This document shows positions 29,885 through 39,647 of a stretch of DNA of 64,000 nucleotides, piece by piece (the first letter of the stretch is position 1; each line of letters starts with the position of its first letter). A program made the translations under genes and the position numbers. The stretch covers positions 1 to 64,000 of the forward strand of contig NZ_UETC01000016.1 of the NCBI RefSeq assembly GCF_900116765.1, in the 5' to 3' direction. The notes below the pieces were generated by a model. It did no database searches and was not told where the DNA came from. It saw only the letters and a list, made by a program, of their open reading frames with translations. This DNA is from Jannaschia seohaensis (GTDB lineage Bacteria; Pseudomonadota; Alphaproteobacteria; Rhodobacterales; Rhodobacteraceae).

Positions 29885-31117
29885 ATGATGGACGGCGACC
29901 TGAACCCGCGCGGCTACGAAGACGCCCTCACCGGCGAGCAGAAGATCCGCAACTTCAACATCAACTTCGGCCCCCAGCACCCGGCGGCGCATGGCGTGCT
30001 GCGCCTCGTGCTGGAACTCGACGGCGAGATCGTGGAGCGCTGCGACCCGCATATCGGCCTGCTCCACCGCGGCACTGAGAAGTTGATGGAGAGCCGGACC
30101 TACCTGCAAAACCTGCCCTATCTCGACCGGCTCGACTACGTTGCGCCGATGAACCAGGAACATGCCTGGTGCCTCGCCATCGAGCGGCTGACCGGCACCG
30201 AGGTGCCGCGCCGCGCCCAGCTGATTCGCGTACTCTTCTGCGAGATCGGGCGCATCCTGTCGCATCTGCTGAACGTGACCACGCAGGCCATGGATGTGGG
30301 CGCGCTGACCCCGCCGCTCTGGGGCTTCGAGGAGCGCGAGAAGCTTATGGTCTTCTACGAGCGGGCCTGCGGCGCGCGGCTCCACGCCGCCTATTTCCGG
30401 CCCGGCGGCGTACATCAGGACCTGACGCCCGAGTTGCTCGACGACATCGAGGCCTGGTGCCACAGTTTTCCGGCTGTGATGCAGGATATCGACGAACTCC
30501 TGACCGAGAATCGGATCTTCAAGCAGCGCAATGTCGATATCGCCATCGTCTCCGAGGAGGAGGTGATGGATTGGGGCTTCTCCGGCGTGATGGCCCGCGG
30601 CTCCGGCCTCGCCTGGGACCTGCGCCGCGCTCAGCCCTACGAGTGCTACGACGAGTTCGACTTCAAGATCCCGACGGGCAAGAACGGCGACTGCTACGAC
30701 CGCTATCTCGTCCGCATGGAGGAGATGCGGCAGTCGGTGTCGATCATGCTCCAGGCCATCGAGAAGCTGCGCGCGCCGGAGGGGCAGGGCGACGTCCTGG
30801 CCCGGGGCAAGATGACCCCGCCCAAGCGCGGCGAGATGAAGACCTCGATGGAGAGTCTGATCCATCACTTCAAGCTTTATACCGAGGGCTTCCACGTGCC
30901 CCCCGGCGAGGTCTATGCCGCCGTCGAGGCACCCAAGGGCGAGTTCGGCGTCTACATGGTCTCGGACGGAACCAACAAACCCTACCGGGCCAAGCTGCGC
31001 GCGCCGGGCTATCTGCACTTGCAGGCGATGGACCACGTCGCCAAGGGCCACCAGCTGGCCGACGTGGCGGCGATCATCGGCACGCTCGACGTGGTGTTTG
31101 GCGAGATCGATCGCTGA
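29885..31117 (+). CDS. nuoD: NADH-quinone oxidoreductase subunit D
   Basis: The 410-residue 49-kDa-type subunit, related to the large subunit of NiFe hydrogenases, forms much of the quinone site with NuoB. It contains [40 protein letters not shown] and near the end KAPGY-type sequence ([20 protein letters not shown]). Two adjacent ATGs (29885 and 29888) are possible; the first is used. GAGGAGACGG precedes it. Confidence 0.97.
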   Translation: MMDGDLNPRGYEDALTGEQKIRNFNINFGPQHPAAHGVLRLVLELDGEIVERCDPHIGLLHRGTEKLMESRTYLQNLPYLDRLDYVAPMNQEHAWCLAIERLTGTEVPRRAQLIRVLFCEIGRILSHLLNVTTQAMDVGALTPPLWGFEEREKLMVFYERACGARLHAAYFRPGGVHQDLTPELLDDIEAWCHSFPAVMQDIDELLTENRIFKQRNVDIAIVSEEEVMDWGFSGVMARGSGLAWDLRRAQPYECYDEFDFKIPTGKNGDCYDRYLVRMEEMRQSVSIMLQAIEKLRAPEGQGDVLARGKMTPPKRGEMKTSMESLIHHFKLYTEGFHVPPGEVYAAVEAPKGEFGVYMVSDGTNKPYRAKLRAPGYLHLQAMDHVAKGHQLADVAAIIGTLDVVFGEIDR

Positions 31118-31141
31118 CCTGGACGGGACGGGGCGCGCGAC

Positions 31142-31354
31142 ATGGCGTCCGATCCCGCTTCGGCGGCCTCGGTGCTCGCATGGGCCCTCTACCTGATAAC
31201 GCCGCTAGCGGCAGTCTTGGCCCTGACCGTGTTCCTCGTCTCCATGGGGCGGGGCTCGCATAGCGGGCGCTTCGTGCGCTTTTGCGACCGGGCGCAGGTG
31301 CCCGCCTTCGGCTTGGTGATCGTCTGCGTCCTGCTCACCCTCCGATACTTCTAG
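31142..31354 (+). CDS. Small two-helix membrane protein in the nuo operon
   Basis: A 70-residue protein with two hydrophobic helices (about 13-33 and 51-68) joined by a basic loop, SMGRGSHSGRFVRFCDRAQV, which predicts both ends outside and the loop in the cytoplasm. It lies between nuoD and nuoE. No family was recognised. Its position within the operon suggests a membrane accessory of complex I, which is inference only. Confidence 0.6.
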   Translation: MASDPASAASVLAWALYLITPLAAVLALTVFLVSMGRGSHSGRFVRFCDRAQVPAFGLVIVCVLLTLRYF

Positions 31355-31427
31355 TCGCAGCCGCCGTGCCCTTTCGCGCGCGGTCCTTGCGCGTTAAGAC
31401 GCAATCCAGACCATTCGCGAGGACCCC

Positions 31428-32648
31428 ATGCTCCGCCGCCTCCACAAAGATCAGCCCGAGACCTTTGCCTTCACCCCGGCCAACCAGAAATGGGCCGAGG
31501 CGCAGATCACCAAATATCCCGAAGGCCGTCAGGCCAGCGCCGTGATCCCTTTGCTCTGGCGCGCGCAGGAGCAGGAGGGCTGGCTGACCCGCCCCGCGAT
31601 GGAGCATGTCGCGGAGATGCTGGGCATGGCCTATATCCGCGTGCTGGAGGTCGCGACCTTCTACTTCATGTTCCAGCTTCAGCCGGTGGGCTCTGTTGCC
31701 CATATCCAGATCTGCGGAACCACCTCCTGCATGATCTGCGGCGCAGAGGATCTGGTCGCCGTCTGCAAGGAAAAGATCGCCAAGCGTCCGCATGAGATTT
31801 CCGAGGACGGCAAGCTGAGCTGGGAAGAGGTCGAGTGCCTCGGCGCCTGCTCCAACGCGCCGATGGCGCAAATCGGCAAGGACTATTACGAGGACCTGAC
31901 GCCGCAGCGGTTCTCCGAGATGCTGGATCAGTTCCGCGCGGGCGAAGTGCCGGTGCCGGGGCCGCAGAACGGGCGCTTCACCTCCGAGCCTCTGGGAGGC
32001 GCGACCTCGCTGACGGCCTATGCGGAGAACCGCGACCACGACCAGAACGCGTCGGTCGCGCTGGCCACCGAAATCGGCGACACGGTCAAGCGTATCGACG
32101 GGACCGAGGTGCCTTTCAAGGCGCCGTGGCAGGGGGCCGCTGAGGCCGATCCCGATCCGGTCACGGCCTCGCGGAGCACGCTTCTGGGCCCCGACGGACC
32201 CGACGGCCCGCAGGGCGGCCGCACCCCCGGTCAGGAGCCGGCCCCGCGTGACCGCGGCGATGCGAGCGACGGCGCTGCCAATGTCCGAGGCTCCGACGCC
32301 ATGCCGAAGGGCAAGCCCGAGCAAGGTGCCGTTGCCGATGCGCCGACCGGCGACACGGCCCCGGTCAAGCCCGAGACCCTGAGCGCCCCGCGCGAGAGCG
32401 GCGCCGACGATCTGACGCGGATCAGCGGGATCGGACCCAAGCTGGCGGCGCTATGCAACCGCCTCGGTTTCTACCATTTCGACCAGATCGCGGCCTGGTC
32501 GGCGGAGGAAGTCGCCTGGGTCGATCAGAACCTTGAAGGATTCAAAGGACGCGTGACTCGTGACGAATGGGTGAAACAGGCTAAGATCCTTGCCGAGGGC
32601 GGAGAAACGGAGTTCTCCGCGCGCCACGATCGGGGAGAGGTCGACTGA
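31428..32648 (+). CDS. nuoE: NADH-quinone oxidoreductase subunit E with C-terminal HhH-like extension
   Basis: The first ~175 residues are the 24-kDa-type thioredoxin-fold subunit holding the [2Fe-2S] cluster N1a. Its ligands are Cys96 and Cys101 ([11 protein letters not shown]) and Cys137 and Cys141 ([10 protein letters not shown]). At 406 residues the protein is more than twice the usual length. After a proline/glycine/alanine-rich linker (about 240-335) comes a ~65-residue domain, [20 protein letters not shown] onward, resembling helix-hairpin-helix modules. The same domain ends the next gene. Extended NuoE proteins occur in Rhodobacteraceae; the role of the extension is unknown. Confidence 0.94.
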   Translation: MLRRLHKDQPETFAFTPANQKWAEAQITKYPEGRQASAVIPLLWRAQEQEGWLTRPAMEHVAEMLGMAYIRVLEVATFYFMFQLQPVGSVAHIQICGTTSCMICGAEDLVAVCKEKIAKRPHEISEDGKLSWEEVECLGACSNAPMAQIGKDYYEDLTPQRFSEMLDQFRAGEVPVPGPQNGRFTSEPLGGATSLTAYAENRDHDQNASVALATEIGDTVKRIDGTEVPFKAPWQGAAEADPDPVTASRSTLLGPDGPDGPQGGRTPGQEPAPRDRGDASDGAANVRGSDAMPKGKPEQGAVADAPTGDTAPVKPETLSAPRESGADDLTRISGIGPKLAALCNRLGFYHFDQIAAWSAEEVAWVDQNLEGFKGRVTRDEWVKQAKILAEGGETEFSARHDRGEVD

Positions 32649-32683
32649 CCGCCCGCTCCCCGTGACATATGGGGAGCATTGAT

Positions 32684-33670
32684 ATGCAACAACAAATCCG
32701 TCCGATCCCGGCTATGGAAGCGGCAGCCACCACCTGGGGTGTGGCTGCTCTCGCGGGCGTGGCGACCTTTGGCGCACTGCTCGTTTTGGGCGGCTGGACC
32801 TTTATCCAGGGCGCTTTTGCCGGGATTGTGGTCCTGGGCGTCCTCGGCACGGTGCTCGCGCTGACCGTCGGCAAGACCGGCCCGAGCGATGCTCTCCCCC
32901 ACGAGTCGACGACGCGGGCGATGGGCACGGCGGGGGGCGGGCTCGCCATTGACCTGTCCGCGATGCGTCCGCGCGATCTCAATAAGCCGTCGCCCCACAA
33001 GGCGGCGGTCGACGTGTCGATGATCTCGGACACCGATTCGGGCCGGGGGTTCAACGGGCCGTCGCACCGTCAGCCGATCACGGGGACGATCGAGGCCGAG
33101 CCCGCGACCATCGTGCCGTCGCCCGCGCCGATCAATGCCGGCGATCCGGCCGTCGCGCGGCCCATCGGCGTCACGGCCGATCCGAAAACGATGCTTCATC
33201 CGACCCCGCTCAACGGCCAGATCGTCTCGCCCGAGCCGCCGCAGCCCTTCGAGGGCGAGGCCCCCGGCCGGATCTCGCTGAACGAGGCGGCACTGGCCGG
33301 AGGCGCCCCGGTGACCGTGGGCACGGCGCCGGCCCCTGCGGCTGAGAGCGGCAGCGCAGCTGCGGACGTCTCCCCCACCGTCTCCTCCACCGTCGCCGCC
33401 AGCGCCCCGGCCGCGCCCGAAGAGGCCGGCAAGCCCATGACCCTGGACGCCGCACCCGAGGGCGGCGGCGACGATCTCAAGAAGATCAAGGGCGTGGGGC
33501 CCAAGCTGGAAGGCGTGCTGAACTCCATGGGGTTCTGGACCTTCGATCAGATCGCCGCCTGGACCGACAAGGAAGTCGCCTGGGTCGATGAGAACCTGGA
33601 AGGCTTCCGGGGCCGGGTGAGCCGTGACGATTGGGTGTCGCAGGCCAAGGAGCTTGCGGGCGGCAAGTAA
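32684..33670 (+). CDS. Membrane-anchored protein with a NuoE-type C-terminal HhH-like domain
   Basis: The 328-residue protein has two hydrophobic segments near the N-terminus (about residues 13-60; TWGVAALAGVATFGALLVLG and FAGIVVLGVLGTVLALTV). A long Pro/Ala-rich linker follows, then a C-terminal ~62-residue domain, DDLKKIKGVGPKLEGVLNSM onward, nearly superimposable on the end of NuoE (shared DQIAAW, EVAWVD-NLEGF-GRV-RD-W--QAK). ATG 32684 is preferred over 32669 because GGGGAG lies 7 bases before it. The shared domain suggests the two proteins bind the same partner or each other. It lies between nuoE and nuoF. Confidence 0.75.
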   Translation: MQQQIRPIPAMEAAATTWGVAALAGVATFGALLVLGGWTFIQGAFAGIVVLGVLGTVLALTVGKTGPSDALPHESTTRAMGTAGGGLAIDLSAMRPRDLNKPSPHKAAVDVSMISDTDSGRGFNGPSHRQPITGTIEAEPATIVPSPAPINAGDPAVARPIGVTADPKTMLHPTPLNGQIVSPEPPQPFEGEAPGRISLNEAALAGGAPVTVGTAPAPAAESGSAAADVSPTVSSTVAASAPAAPEEAGKPMTLDAAPEGGGDDLKKIKGVGPKLEGVLNSMGFWTFDQIAAWTDKEVAWVDENLEGFRGRVSRDDWVSQAKELAGGK

Positions 33671-33675
33671 GACCA

Positions 33676-33706
33676 GCGCCGCGCGCGCGGCGACGCCGCG
33701 CGGCGC
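33676..33706. other. Perfect GC hairpin between nuo accessory genes
   Basis: GCGCCGCGCG (33676-33685) is repeated inverted as CGCGCGGCGC (33697-33706) around an 11-base loop, just after the stop of the HhH-domain gene. No T-run follows, so it is more likely an mRNA processing or stability element than a terminator. Confidence 0.4.
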
Positions 33707-33755
33707 CCCGTCGCGCTTGACGCCGCCGGGCGCGACCTGTTGAAGAGGGGTCGAA

Positions 33756-33983
33756 ATGACCGGCCCCTCGGACCTCCAAAAGCGCATTGCCACGGCGCAG
33801 CGTAACGTCGCACTGACGATCCTCGGAACGTTCGCGATCTGGCTTCCGCTTCAGTGGGCGGGGGCCGCGTTCGGCATTCCTGCGCGGTGGCTGGCTCTGG
33901 CCGATCTCGTCGCATTGGCCGCCCTGGCCTGGGCGCTTATCATGTTGCTGCGCGTGCGCCGGATGCGCCGCGAAGAGGAGTAG
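33756..33983 (+). CDS. DUF5337-like small membrane protein
   Basis: A 75-residue protein with a polar N-terminus ([20 protein letters not shown]), two hydrophobic helices and a very basic tail, [13 protein letters not shown]. It resembles the DUF5337 proteins often found within Rhodobacteraceae nuo operons. It ends 4 bases before nuoF. Function is unknown. Confidence 0.65.
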   Translation: MTGPSDLQKRIATAQRNVALTILGTFAIWLPLQWAGAAFGIPARWLALADLVALAALAWALIMLLRVRRMRREEE

Positions 33984-33987
33984 ACGC

Positions 33988-35280
33988 ATGCTGAAGGATC
34001 AGGACCGGATCTTCACCAATATCTACGGGATGCACGATCGCTCGCTGAGGGGCGCGCAGGCCCGGGGGCATTGGGACGGGACCAAGGATCTGATCGCGCT
34101 GGGGCGCGACAAGATCGTCGAGATCATGAAGGCGAGCGGCCTGCGCGGGCGCGGCGGTGCCGGGTTCCCGACCGGTCTGAAGTGGTCCTTCATGCCCAAG
34201 GAGAGCGACGGGCGTCCGGCCTATCTGGTCATCAACGCCGACGAATCCGAGCCCGGGACCTGCAAGGACCGGGAGATCATGCGCCACGATCCCCACACGC
34301 TGGTCGAGGGGGCGCTGATCGCCTCCTTCGCGATGGGGGCGCATGCCTGCTACATTTACATCCGCGGCGAATATATCCGCGAGAAGGAAGCGCTGCAGAA
34401 CGCCATCGACGAGGCCTATGAGGCCGGGCTGATCGGCAAGAACGCCTGCAAGTCGGGCTGGGATTTCGACCTCTACCTGCATCACGGGGCGGGCGCCTAT
34501 ATCTGCGGCGAAGAAACGGCCCTGATCGAGAGCCTGGAGGGCAAGAAGGGCATGCCGCGCATGAAGCCGCCCTTCCCGGCGGGCGCGGGGCTCTATGGCT
34601 GCCCGACCACCGTCAACAACGTCGAATCGATCGCCGTTGTGCCGACCATCCTGCGCCGAGGCGCGGAATGGTTCGCGAGCTTCGGGCGGCCGAACAACGC
34701 GGGCACCAAGCTGTTCGCGATCTCGGGCCATGTGAACAAGCCCTGCGTCGTCGAAGAGGCGATGTCGATCAGCTTCGAGGAGCTGATCGAGACCCATTGC
34801 GGCGGCATTCGCGGCGGGTGGGACAACCTCAAGGCGGTGATCCCCGGCGGGTCTTCGGTTCCGATGATCCCGGGCAAGGACATGCGCGACGCCATCATGG
34901 ATTTCGACTACCTGCGCGAGCAGCGGTCGGGCCTTGGCACGGCGGCGGTGATCGTGATGGATAACTCGACCGACATCATCAAGGCGATCTGGCGGCTGAG
35001 CAAGTTCTACAAGCACGAATCCTGCGGCCAGTGCACGCCCTGCCGCGAGGGCACGGGTTGGATGATGCGGGTCATGGACCGCCTGGTGCGCGGCGAAGCG
35101 GAGGTCGAGGAGATCGACATGCTGCTCGACGTGACCAAGCAGGTCGAGGGCCACACGATCTGCGCCCTGGGCGATGCGGCGGCCTGGCCGATCCAGGGGC
35201 TGATCCGCCACTTCCGCGACGAGATCGAGGACCGGATCAAGCACAAGCGGACCTCCCGCCCGGCAGTGGCTGCCCAGTGA
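33988..35280 (+). CDS. nuoF: NADH-quinone oxidoreductase subunit F
   Basis: The 430-residue 51-kDa-type subunit binds NADH, FMN and the [4Fe-4S] cluster N3. It has the NADH-binding [18 protein letters not shown] glycine-rich loop, the FMN region ([39 protein letters not shown]) and the cluster motif [15 protein letters not shown] with a distal Cys in [13 protein letters not shown]. The stop overlaps the GTG start of the MAPEG gene. Confidence 0.98.
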   Translation: MLKDQDRIFTNIYGMHDRSLRGAQARGHWDGTKDLIALGRDKIVEIMKASGLRGRGGAGFPTGLKWSFMPKESDGRPAYLVINADESEPGTCKDREIMRHDPHTLVEGALIASFAMGAHACYIYIRGEYIREKEALQNAIDEAYEAGLIGKNACKSGWDFDLYLHHGAGAYICGEETALIESLEGKKGMPRMKPPFPAGAGLYGCPTTVNNVESIAVVPTILRRGAEWFASFGRPNNAGTKLFAISGHVNKPCVVEEAMSISFEELIETHCGGIRGGWDNLKAVIPGGSSVPMIPGKDMRDAIMDFDYLREQRSGLGTAAVIVMDNSTDIIKAIWRLSKFYKHESCGQCTPCREGTGWMMRVMDRLVRGEAEVEEIDMLLDVTKQVEGHTICALGDAAAWPIQGLIRHFRDEIEDRIKHKRTSRPAVAAQ

Positions 35281-35783
35281 CCCACGCCGCGCGACGGCTC
35301 ATCCGGCCTTGCGCGGCCGTCTTCGCCATGGCCGTGCCCGCCGCTGCTCAACCGGCGGGGGGAGCGTCGTTCGGCGCGGTCTTCGAACCCTATTCGCACG
35401 CGCTTGTGGCGCTGGCGCTCTGGGCGGTGCTGATGGTGGGCCTGTCGATGCTGTCCGTCTCGGGCGCGCCCAAGGCCAAGACCGAGAGCGGCCACCCGGT
35501 GCGAGACTATTCCGATCCCGCCTATCGCCGGCACCGGGCCTTTCAGAACGCCATCGAGACCTCCGGCCCTTTCGTCGCGGCGCTCCTCGCCGCCATCCTC
35601 ACCGGGGCGTCAGCCTTTTGGGTCAATCTCTTCGCGTCGCTGTTCCTTGTCGCGCGGATCGCGATGGTGGCCGTCCATGTCGGTACCGAGAATCAGCCGA
35701 TGCGCTCCACCTTCTGGCTGGCCGGCACCGTCTGCGTCTTGGCAATGGCCGCGTTGGCCGTGATCGCGGGCGTTGTCTCATGA
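35277..35783 (+). CDS. MAPEG-family membrane protein
   Basis: The 168-residue product has an N-terminal hydrophobic signal-like segment ([14 protein letters not shown]). A four-helix MAPEG-like domain follows, with [20 protein letters not shown], the typical R-HxNxxE region, and [20 protein letters not shown] near the end. MAPEG proteins include glutathione-dependent membrane enzymes; a catalytic role here is not shown. GTG 35277 overlaps the nuoF stop (GTGA), which decides the start. It lies inside the nuo operon. Confidence 0.75.
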   Translation: MTHAARRLIRPCAAVFAMAVPAAAQPAGGASFGAVFEPYSHALVALALWAVLMVGLSMLSVSGAPKAKTESGHPVRDYSDPAYRRHRAFQNAIETSGPFVAALLAAILTGASAFWVNLFASLFLVARIAMVAVHVGTENQPMRSTFWLAGTVCVLAMAALAVIAGVVS

Positions 35784-36175
35784 GGCTCGCCGTCGCCGCT
35801 ACGCTTGCCCTGGCCCTCCCGGCCGCCGCGGAGGATCTTCGGTCCGCGCCAGACTACTTCGTCGAGTCGGTGATGCGGACGAGTACCGCCAATATCCTGG
35901 CCGTCAACTGCGCTGGCCTATCGGTGGATCTGGGCGCTATCTCCCAGTTGTCGGCCGAGATCCTAGACCGTTTGACCGAGGATGGCTTCACCCCGCGGAT
36001 CCTGGCCGAGGAGATGGCGGATCCATCGGAGGCCATCGCGGTGTTGCAGGACGCGTTCCTAGCGAAACATGGACTGGCCACCGGCGCCTCCGAAGCGGCC
36101 GTCTGTGCTGCGGGGCGGGCTGAGATCGCCGAGGGGAGCGAGATCGGGGCGCTGCTATTGGAGGTCGACGGATGA
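35780..36175 (+). CDS. DUF5333-like exported protein, first copy
   Basis: A 131-residue protein with a signal peptide ([20 protein letters not shown]) and a helical mature part containing NILAVNCAGLSVD and, near the end, AAVCAAGRAEIAEGSEIGAL. This Cys pair plus C-AGRAEIA-GS-IG ending is the DUF5333 pattern found in Rhodobacteraceae nuo operons. A second, diverged copy lies at 36640. It overlaps its neighbours on both sides by 4 bases. A periplasmic role near complex I is inference. Confidence 0.65.
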   Translation: MRLAVAATLALALPAAAEDLRSAPDYFVESVMRTSTANILAVNCAGLSVDLGAISQLSAEILDRLTEDGFTPRILAEEMADPSEAIAVLQDAFLAKHGLATGASEAAVCAAGRAEIAEGSEIGALLLEVDG

Positions 36176-36543
36176 GGGTGACGGGATCGGTGCTGGCCGC
36201 GGCCATGGCGCTGACCGGCTGCGGCGGGATCGGGTCGGGCGATAGCGGTCTGTTCGGCGGTCGCAGCTTGCGCGGATCGGCGGAGGAGGTGCAGGGCATC
36301 CGGTTCCGCTCGCGCGTGACCTCGCCGGGCGAGGACGCGCGGCGGTTCATGGTCGCGACCCGCGGTGCGGACCGAGCTCCGCCCCAAGCCGTGGAAGCGG
36401 CGCGGATCGAGGCGGTCCGCTACTGTCTGACACGCTATGGCGGCTCCAACATCGAATGGACCGAAGGGCCGGACCGCCCGGTCGAGGAGATCCCGCTCGA
36501 AGACGGTGTGCTCGTGCTGAGCGGGCGTTGCCTGGCCCGATAG
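36172..36543 (+). CDS. Small lipoprotein in the nuo operon
   Basis: A 123-residue protein with a lipoprotein signal, SVLAAAMALTGCGGIGSG, with Cys at residue 18. The mature domain includes GIRFRSRVTSPGEDARRFMV and two further Cys (RYCLTRYGG and LSGRCLAR) that could form a disulfide. The start overlaps the first DUF5333-like gene by 4 bases. Similar lipoproteins are seen elsewhere in this family but no function is known to me. Confidence 0.65.
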   Translation: MRVTGSVLAAAMALTGCGGIGSGDSGLFGGRSLRGSAEEVQGIRFRSRVTSPGEDARRFMVATRGADRAPPQAVEAARIEAVRYCLTRYGGSNIEWTEGPDRPVEEIPLEDGVLVLSGRCLAR

Positions 36544-36639
36544 CGGATCGCTCGGCCGTGCGCCGGTGGCGGCGCCCGGGCTATTGAATGACAGCCGGCT
36601 GCGCCCGATCTGGTGGCGGGACAGCACCGGAGACCCGAC

Positions 36640-37026
36640 ATGCCGCGCCTGGCCCTCGCCTTCGCCGTTCTCTTCGCCCAGCCCGCCGTTGCGGAGTTGG
36701 AGCAGGAACCGCGCATCACCGAAGGGCTGATCACGGTCGGCATCGCCTACGAGATCAGCGAGCTGTGCCCCTCTCTCGACGCGCGAACGATTCGCGGCCT
36801 GCGCTATCTGCTGGCGCTCAAGGCCGCCGCGCGGGATCTGGGCTATAGCGATGCGGAGATCGACGCCTTCATCGATGACGATGCAGCCAAGGACCGCCTG
36901 GAGGCGGTCGCGCGCGCGCGGCTGGCAGCCAAGGGAGCGCGGCGCGGGGATGTCGCGGCCCATTGCCGCGTCGGCGAGGCGGAGCTTGCGGCCGACAGCC
37001 AGATCGGGCGGCTTCTGTCCAAGTGA
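36640..37026 (+). CDS. DUF5333-like exported protein, second copy
   Basis: A 128-residue protein with signal peptide MPRLALAFAVLFAQPAVAEL and a mature domain with the DUF5333 features: ITVGIAYEISELCPSLDART, ARDLGYSDAEIDAFIDD and the ending AAHCRVGEAELAADSQIGRL. It is much closer to the family pattern than the copy at 35780. ATG 36640 is preferred over 36613 because it starts the signal peptide. It is followed by a hairpin repeat and nuoG. Confidence 0.7.
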   Translation: MPRLALAFAVLFAQPAVAELEQEPRITEGLITVGIAYEISELCPSLDARTIRGLRYLLALKAAARDLGYSDAEIDAFIDDDAAKDRLEAVARARLAAKGARRGDVAAHCRVGEAELAADSQIGRLLSK

Positions 37027-37042
37027 CAGCGCCCGTGGCGGG

Positions 37043-37102
37043 CGGGGAGGGGGCTCTGCCCCCCGGCCTGCGGCCTCCCCCCGAGGTATTTCCGGCAAGA
37101 TG
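37043..37102 (+). repeat. Dispersed GC-rich hairpin repeat, copy 5
   Basis: It reads GGGGGCTCTGCCCCC, a CCGGCCTGCGGCC arm, then CTCCCCCCGAGGTATTTCCG and GCAAGATG. It sits inside the nuo operon between the second DUF5333-like gene and nuoG, so transcription must pass through it unless nuoG has its own promoter. Confidence 0.8.
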
Positions 37103-37166
37103 AGGCGGGCGGGGGCGCGCGATTCCCGCGTCCTGCGGCGAACCCCCTCCTGGTCATGGGCGTTGA

Positions 37167-37184
37167 GGGAGGGTAGAACCTCCC
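37167..37184 (+). other. Small hairpin in the nuoG leader
   Basis: GGGAGG and CCTCCC flank the six-base loop GTAGAA, 25 bases before the nuoG ATG. It could affect ribosome access or mark mRNA processing after the repeat; no more can be said from sequence. Confidence 0.3.
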
Positions 37185-37209
37185 CCGAACGCCGAGACCG
37201 GAGCTTCCC

Positions 37210-39228
37210 ATGAGCGACCTCAAGAAAATCGTGATCGACGGCAACGAGATCGAGGTGCCCGCCGCGATGACGCTGATCCAGGCCTGCGAGGAGGCCGGGA
37301 TCGAGATCCCCCGCTTCTGCTATCACGAGCGCCTGTCGATCGCCGGCAATTGCCGGATGTGCCTGGTCGAAGTGGTGGGCGGCCCGCCGAAGCCCGCCGC
37401 CTCTTGCGCGATGCAGGTCAAGGATCTGCGTCCCGGGCCCGAGGGGCAGCCGCCGGTGGTCAAGACGAACTCGCCCATGGTCAAGAAGGCCCGCGAGGGG
37501 GTGATGGAATTCCTGCTCATCAACCATCCGCTCGACTGTCCGATCTGCGACCAGGGCGGGGAATGCGATCTGCAGGATCAGGCGATGGCCTATGGCGTGG
37601 ATTTCTCCCGCTACCGCGAGCCCAAGCGTGCGGCCGTCGACCTGGACCTGGGCCCGCTGGTCGAGACGCATATGACGCGCTGCATCTCCTGCACCCGCTG
37701 CGTTCGCTTCACGACCGAGGTGGCCGGGATCACCCAGATGGGCCAGACAGGCCGGGGCGAGGATAGCGAGATTACCAGCTATCTGGGAGAGACGCTCAAG
37801 TCGAACATGCAGGGCAACATCATCGACCTTTGCCCGGTGGGTGCGCTGGTCTCCAAGCCGTACGCCTTTACTGCGCGTCCCTGGGAGCTGACCAAGACCG
37901 AGACGGTCGATGTGATGGACGCGCTGGGCTCGTCGATCCGGGTCGATACCAAAGGGCGCGAGGTGATGCGCATCCTGCCGCGCAACCATGACGGCACCAA
38001 CGAAGAGTGGATCAGCGACAAGACCCGCTTCGTCTGGGACGGCCTGCGCCGGCAGCGTCTGGACCGGCCCTATCTGCGCGAGAACGGCAGGTTGCGGCCG
38101 GCGACGTGGCCCGAGGCGCTTTCGGCCGCGGCGGAGGCGATGAAGGGCAAGAAAGTCGCCGGTCTGGTCGGCGATCTGGCCTCGACCGAGGCGGCTTATG
38201 CGCTGAAATCGCTGATGGATTCTCTAGGCGGTGTGACGGAGTGCCGGACCGATGGGGCGAAGCTGCCCGCCGGCGATCGCGCGGGCTATGTCGGGACCGC
38301 GGCGGTCGAGGATATCGACGATGCGGAGACGATCCTCCTGATCGGGACCGATCCTTCGGTCGAGGCGCCGGTGCTGAATGCGCGCATCCGCAAGGCGTGG
38401 CTGCGCGGCGCCAAGGTCGCGCGGATCGGTGCTCCGGCGGAGCTCTCCTATGAACCGGTGGATCTCGGCACCGGGCGCGAGGCGCTGTCCAAGCTGGCCG
38501 CGCAGGACCATTCCGGTCAGCGCGAGACCAAAGGAATCGTCATCGTCGGACAAGGCGCTCTGACGGGCGAGGACGGGGCCGATGTGCTCGCCGTCATCCG
38601 GGCGATGGCGGCGGATGCGGGCGCATCGGTGCTGGTGCTGCACACGGCTGCCGGTCGCGTTGGAGCGATGGATGTGGGCGCGACCTGCGATGGCGGCATC
38701 GCCGAGGCGCTGGCCGCTGACGTTATCTACAACTTGGGAGCCGATGAGGTGGACGTGCTCGAGGGCGCCTTCGTCATCTACCAGGGCTCGCATGGGGACC
38801 GGGGCGCGCATCGCGCCGATGTGATCCTGCCGGGCGCGGCCTGGACGGAAGAGCAGGGGCTGTTCGTCAATACCGAAGGGCGTCCGCAACTGGCCCTGCG
38901 CGCGGGCTTCGCCCCCGGCGACGCCAAGGAGAACTGGGCGATCCTCCGGGCGCTTTCGGCCGAGTTGGGACATCAATTGCCGTTCGACAGCCTGGCGCAG
39001 CTGCGCCGCGCGATGATCGAGACGGCGCCGCAGCTGGGCGAGATCGACCAGGTGCCCGTGAACGAGGCGGGCGCCTTGGGCGCGGCGCCGGAGTTGGGCG
39101 CGGGCGACTTCACGACGGCCGTGGACGAGTTCTACCTTACCAACCCGATCGCGCGCGCCTCCAAGCTGATGGGCGAGTTGGCCGCCCTGGCGAAGGGGCG
39201 CGATGCCCAGCCCATCGCCGCGGAGTGA
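37210..39228 (+). CDS. nuoG: NADH-quinone oxidoreductase subunit G
   Basis: The 672-residue 75-kDa-type subunit carries the main electron wire of the NADH arm. N-terminal [2Fe-2S] ligands lie in [20 protein letters not shown] and PAASCAMQ. The histidine/cysteine [4Fe-4S] site is in [19 protein letters not shown], and the second cluster in [13 protein letters not shown] with CPVGAL. A molybdopterin oxidoreductase-like domain without cofactor motifs fills about residues 220-600. Its TGA overlaps the ATG of the next lipoprotein gene by one base. Confidence 0.97.
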   Translation: MSDLKKIVIDGNEIEVPAAMTLIQACEEAGIEIPRFCYHERLSIAGNCRMCLVEVVGGPPKPAASCAMQVKDLRPGPEGQPPVVKTNSPMVKKAREGVMEFLLINHPLDCPICDQGGECDLQDQAMAYGVDFSRYREPKRAAVDLDLGPLVETHMTRCISCTRCVRFTTEVAGITQMGQTGRGEDSEITSYLGETLKSNMQGNIIDLCPVGALVSKPYAFTARPWELTKTETVDVMDALGSSIRVDTKGREVMRILPRNHDGTNEEWISDKTRFVWDGLRRQRLDRPYLRENGRLRPATWPEALSAAAEAMKGKKVAGLVGDLASTEAAYALKSLMDSLGGVTECRTDGAKLPAGDRAGYVGTAAVEDIDDAETILLIGTDPSVEAPVLNARIRKAWLRGAKVARIGAPAELSYEPVDLGTGREALSKLAAQDHSGQRETKGIVIVGQGALTGEDGADVLAVIRAMAADAGASVLVLHTAAGRVGAMDVGATCDGGIAEALAADVIYNLGADEVDVLEGAFVIYQGSHGDRGAHRADVILPGAAWTEEQGLFVNTEGRPQLALRAGFAPGDAKENWAILRALSAELGHQLPFDSLAQLRRAMIETAPQLGEIDQVPVNEAGALGAAPELGAGDFTTAVDEFYLTNPIARASKLMGELAALAKGRDAQPIAAE

Positions 39229-39617
39229 TGCGGGCTGCGCCGCTTTGCGCGGCGCTCCTGGCCTGTGCCGCGTGCGAGATGGAGGAGTTGCCGGAAATCA
39301 ACGTCTTCCGCCCCGACTACCAAGGTGTGGAGACGCGCCTTCTGGCGGAAAATCTGGTCAACCTGATCGTCCGCATGGAAGGCGCGCGCGACGGCGAGGA
39401 CGTCAGCGACTACGCTCGCTGCGCGGCGGCGCAATACGCGCTGATCCGGGGCTTCGGATTCGCGCGTCATGTGCGCACATCCGTCGAGGAACGGGCTGGC
39501 CTTTGGAGCGGAGATGCGGTTTACACCGTGTCGCCGGACCTCCCACGGGGGGTGAGAACGATCGATGCGGAAGTGGTGGTCGACGATTGCCAAGCCCGCG
39601 GCATCCCCACGATCTGA
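39228..39617 (+). CDS. Small lipoprotein after nuoG
   Basis: A 129-residue protein with a lipoprotein-type signal, [20 protein letters not shown]. Cys16 is the likely lipidation site, followed by acidic residues. The mature part includes NVFRPDYQGVETRLLAENLV and a late Cys (VVDDCQARG). No family was recognised. ATG 39228 shares one base with the nuoG stop and fits better than the GTG one codon earlier. It is another exported accessory in the nuo operon. Confidence 0.65.
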   Translation: MRAAPLCAALLACAACEMEELPEINVFRPDYQGVETRLLAENLVNLIVRMEGARDGEDVSDYARCAAAQYALIRGFGFARHVRTSVEERAGLWSGDAVYTVSPDLPRGVRTIDAEVVVDDCQARGIPTI

Positions 39618-39647
39618 GTGGGGGGGCAAGACCCATGAGGGACCGAC

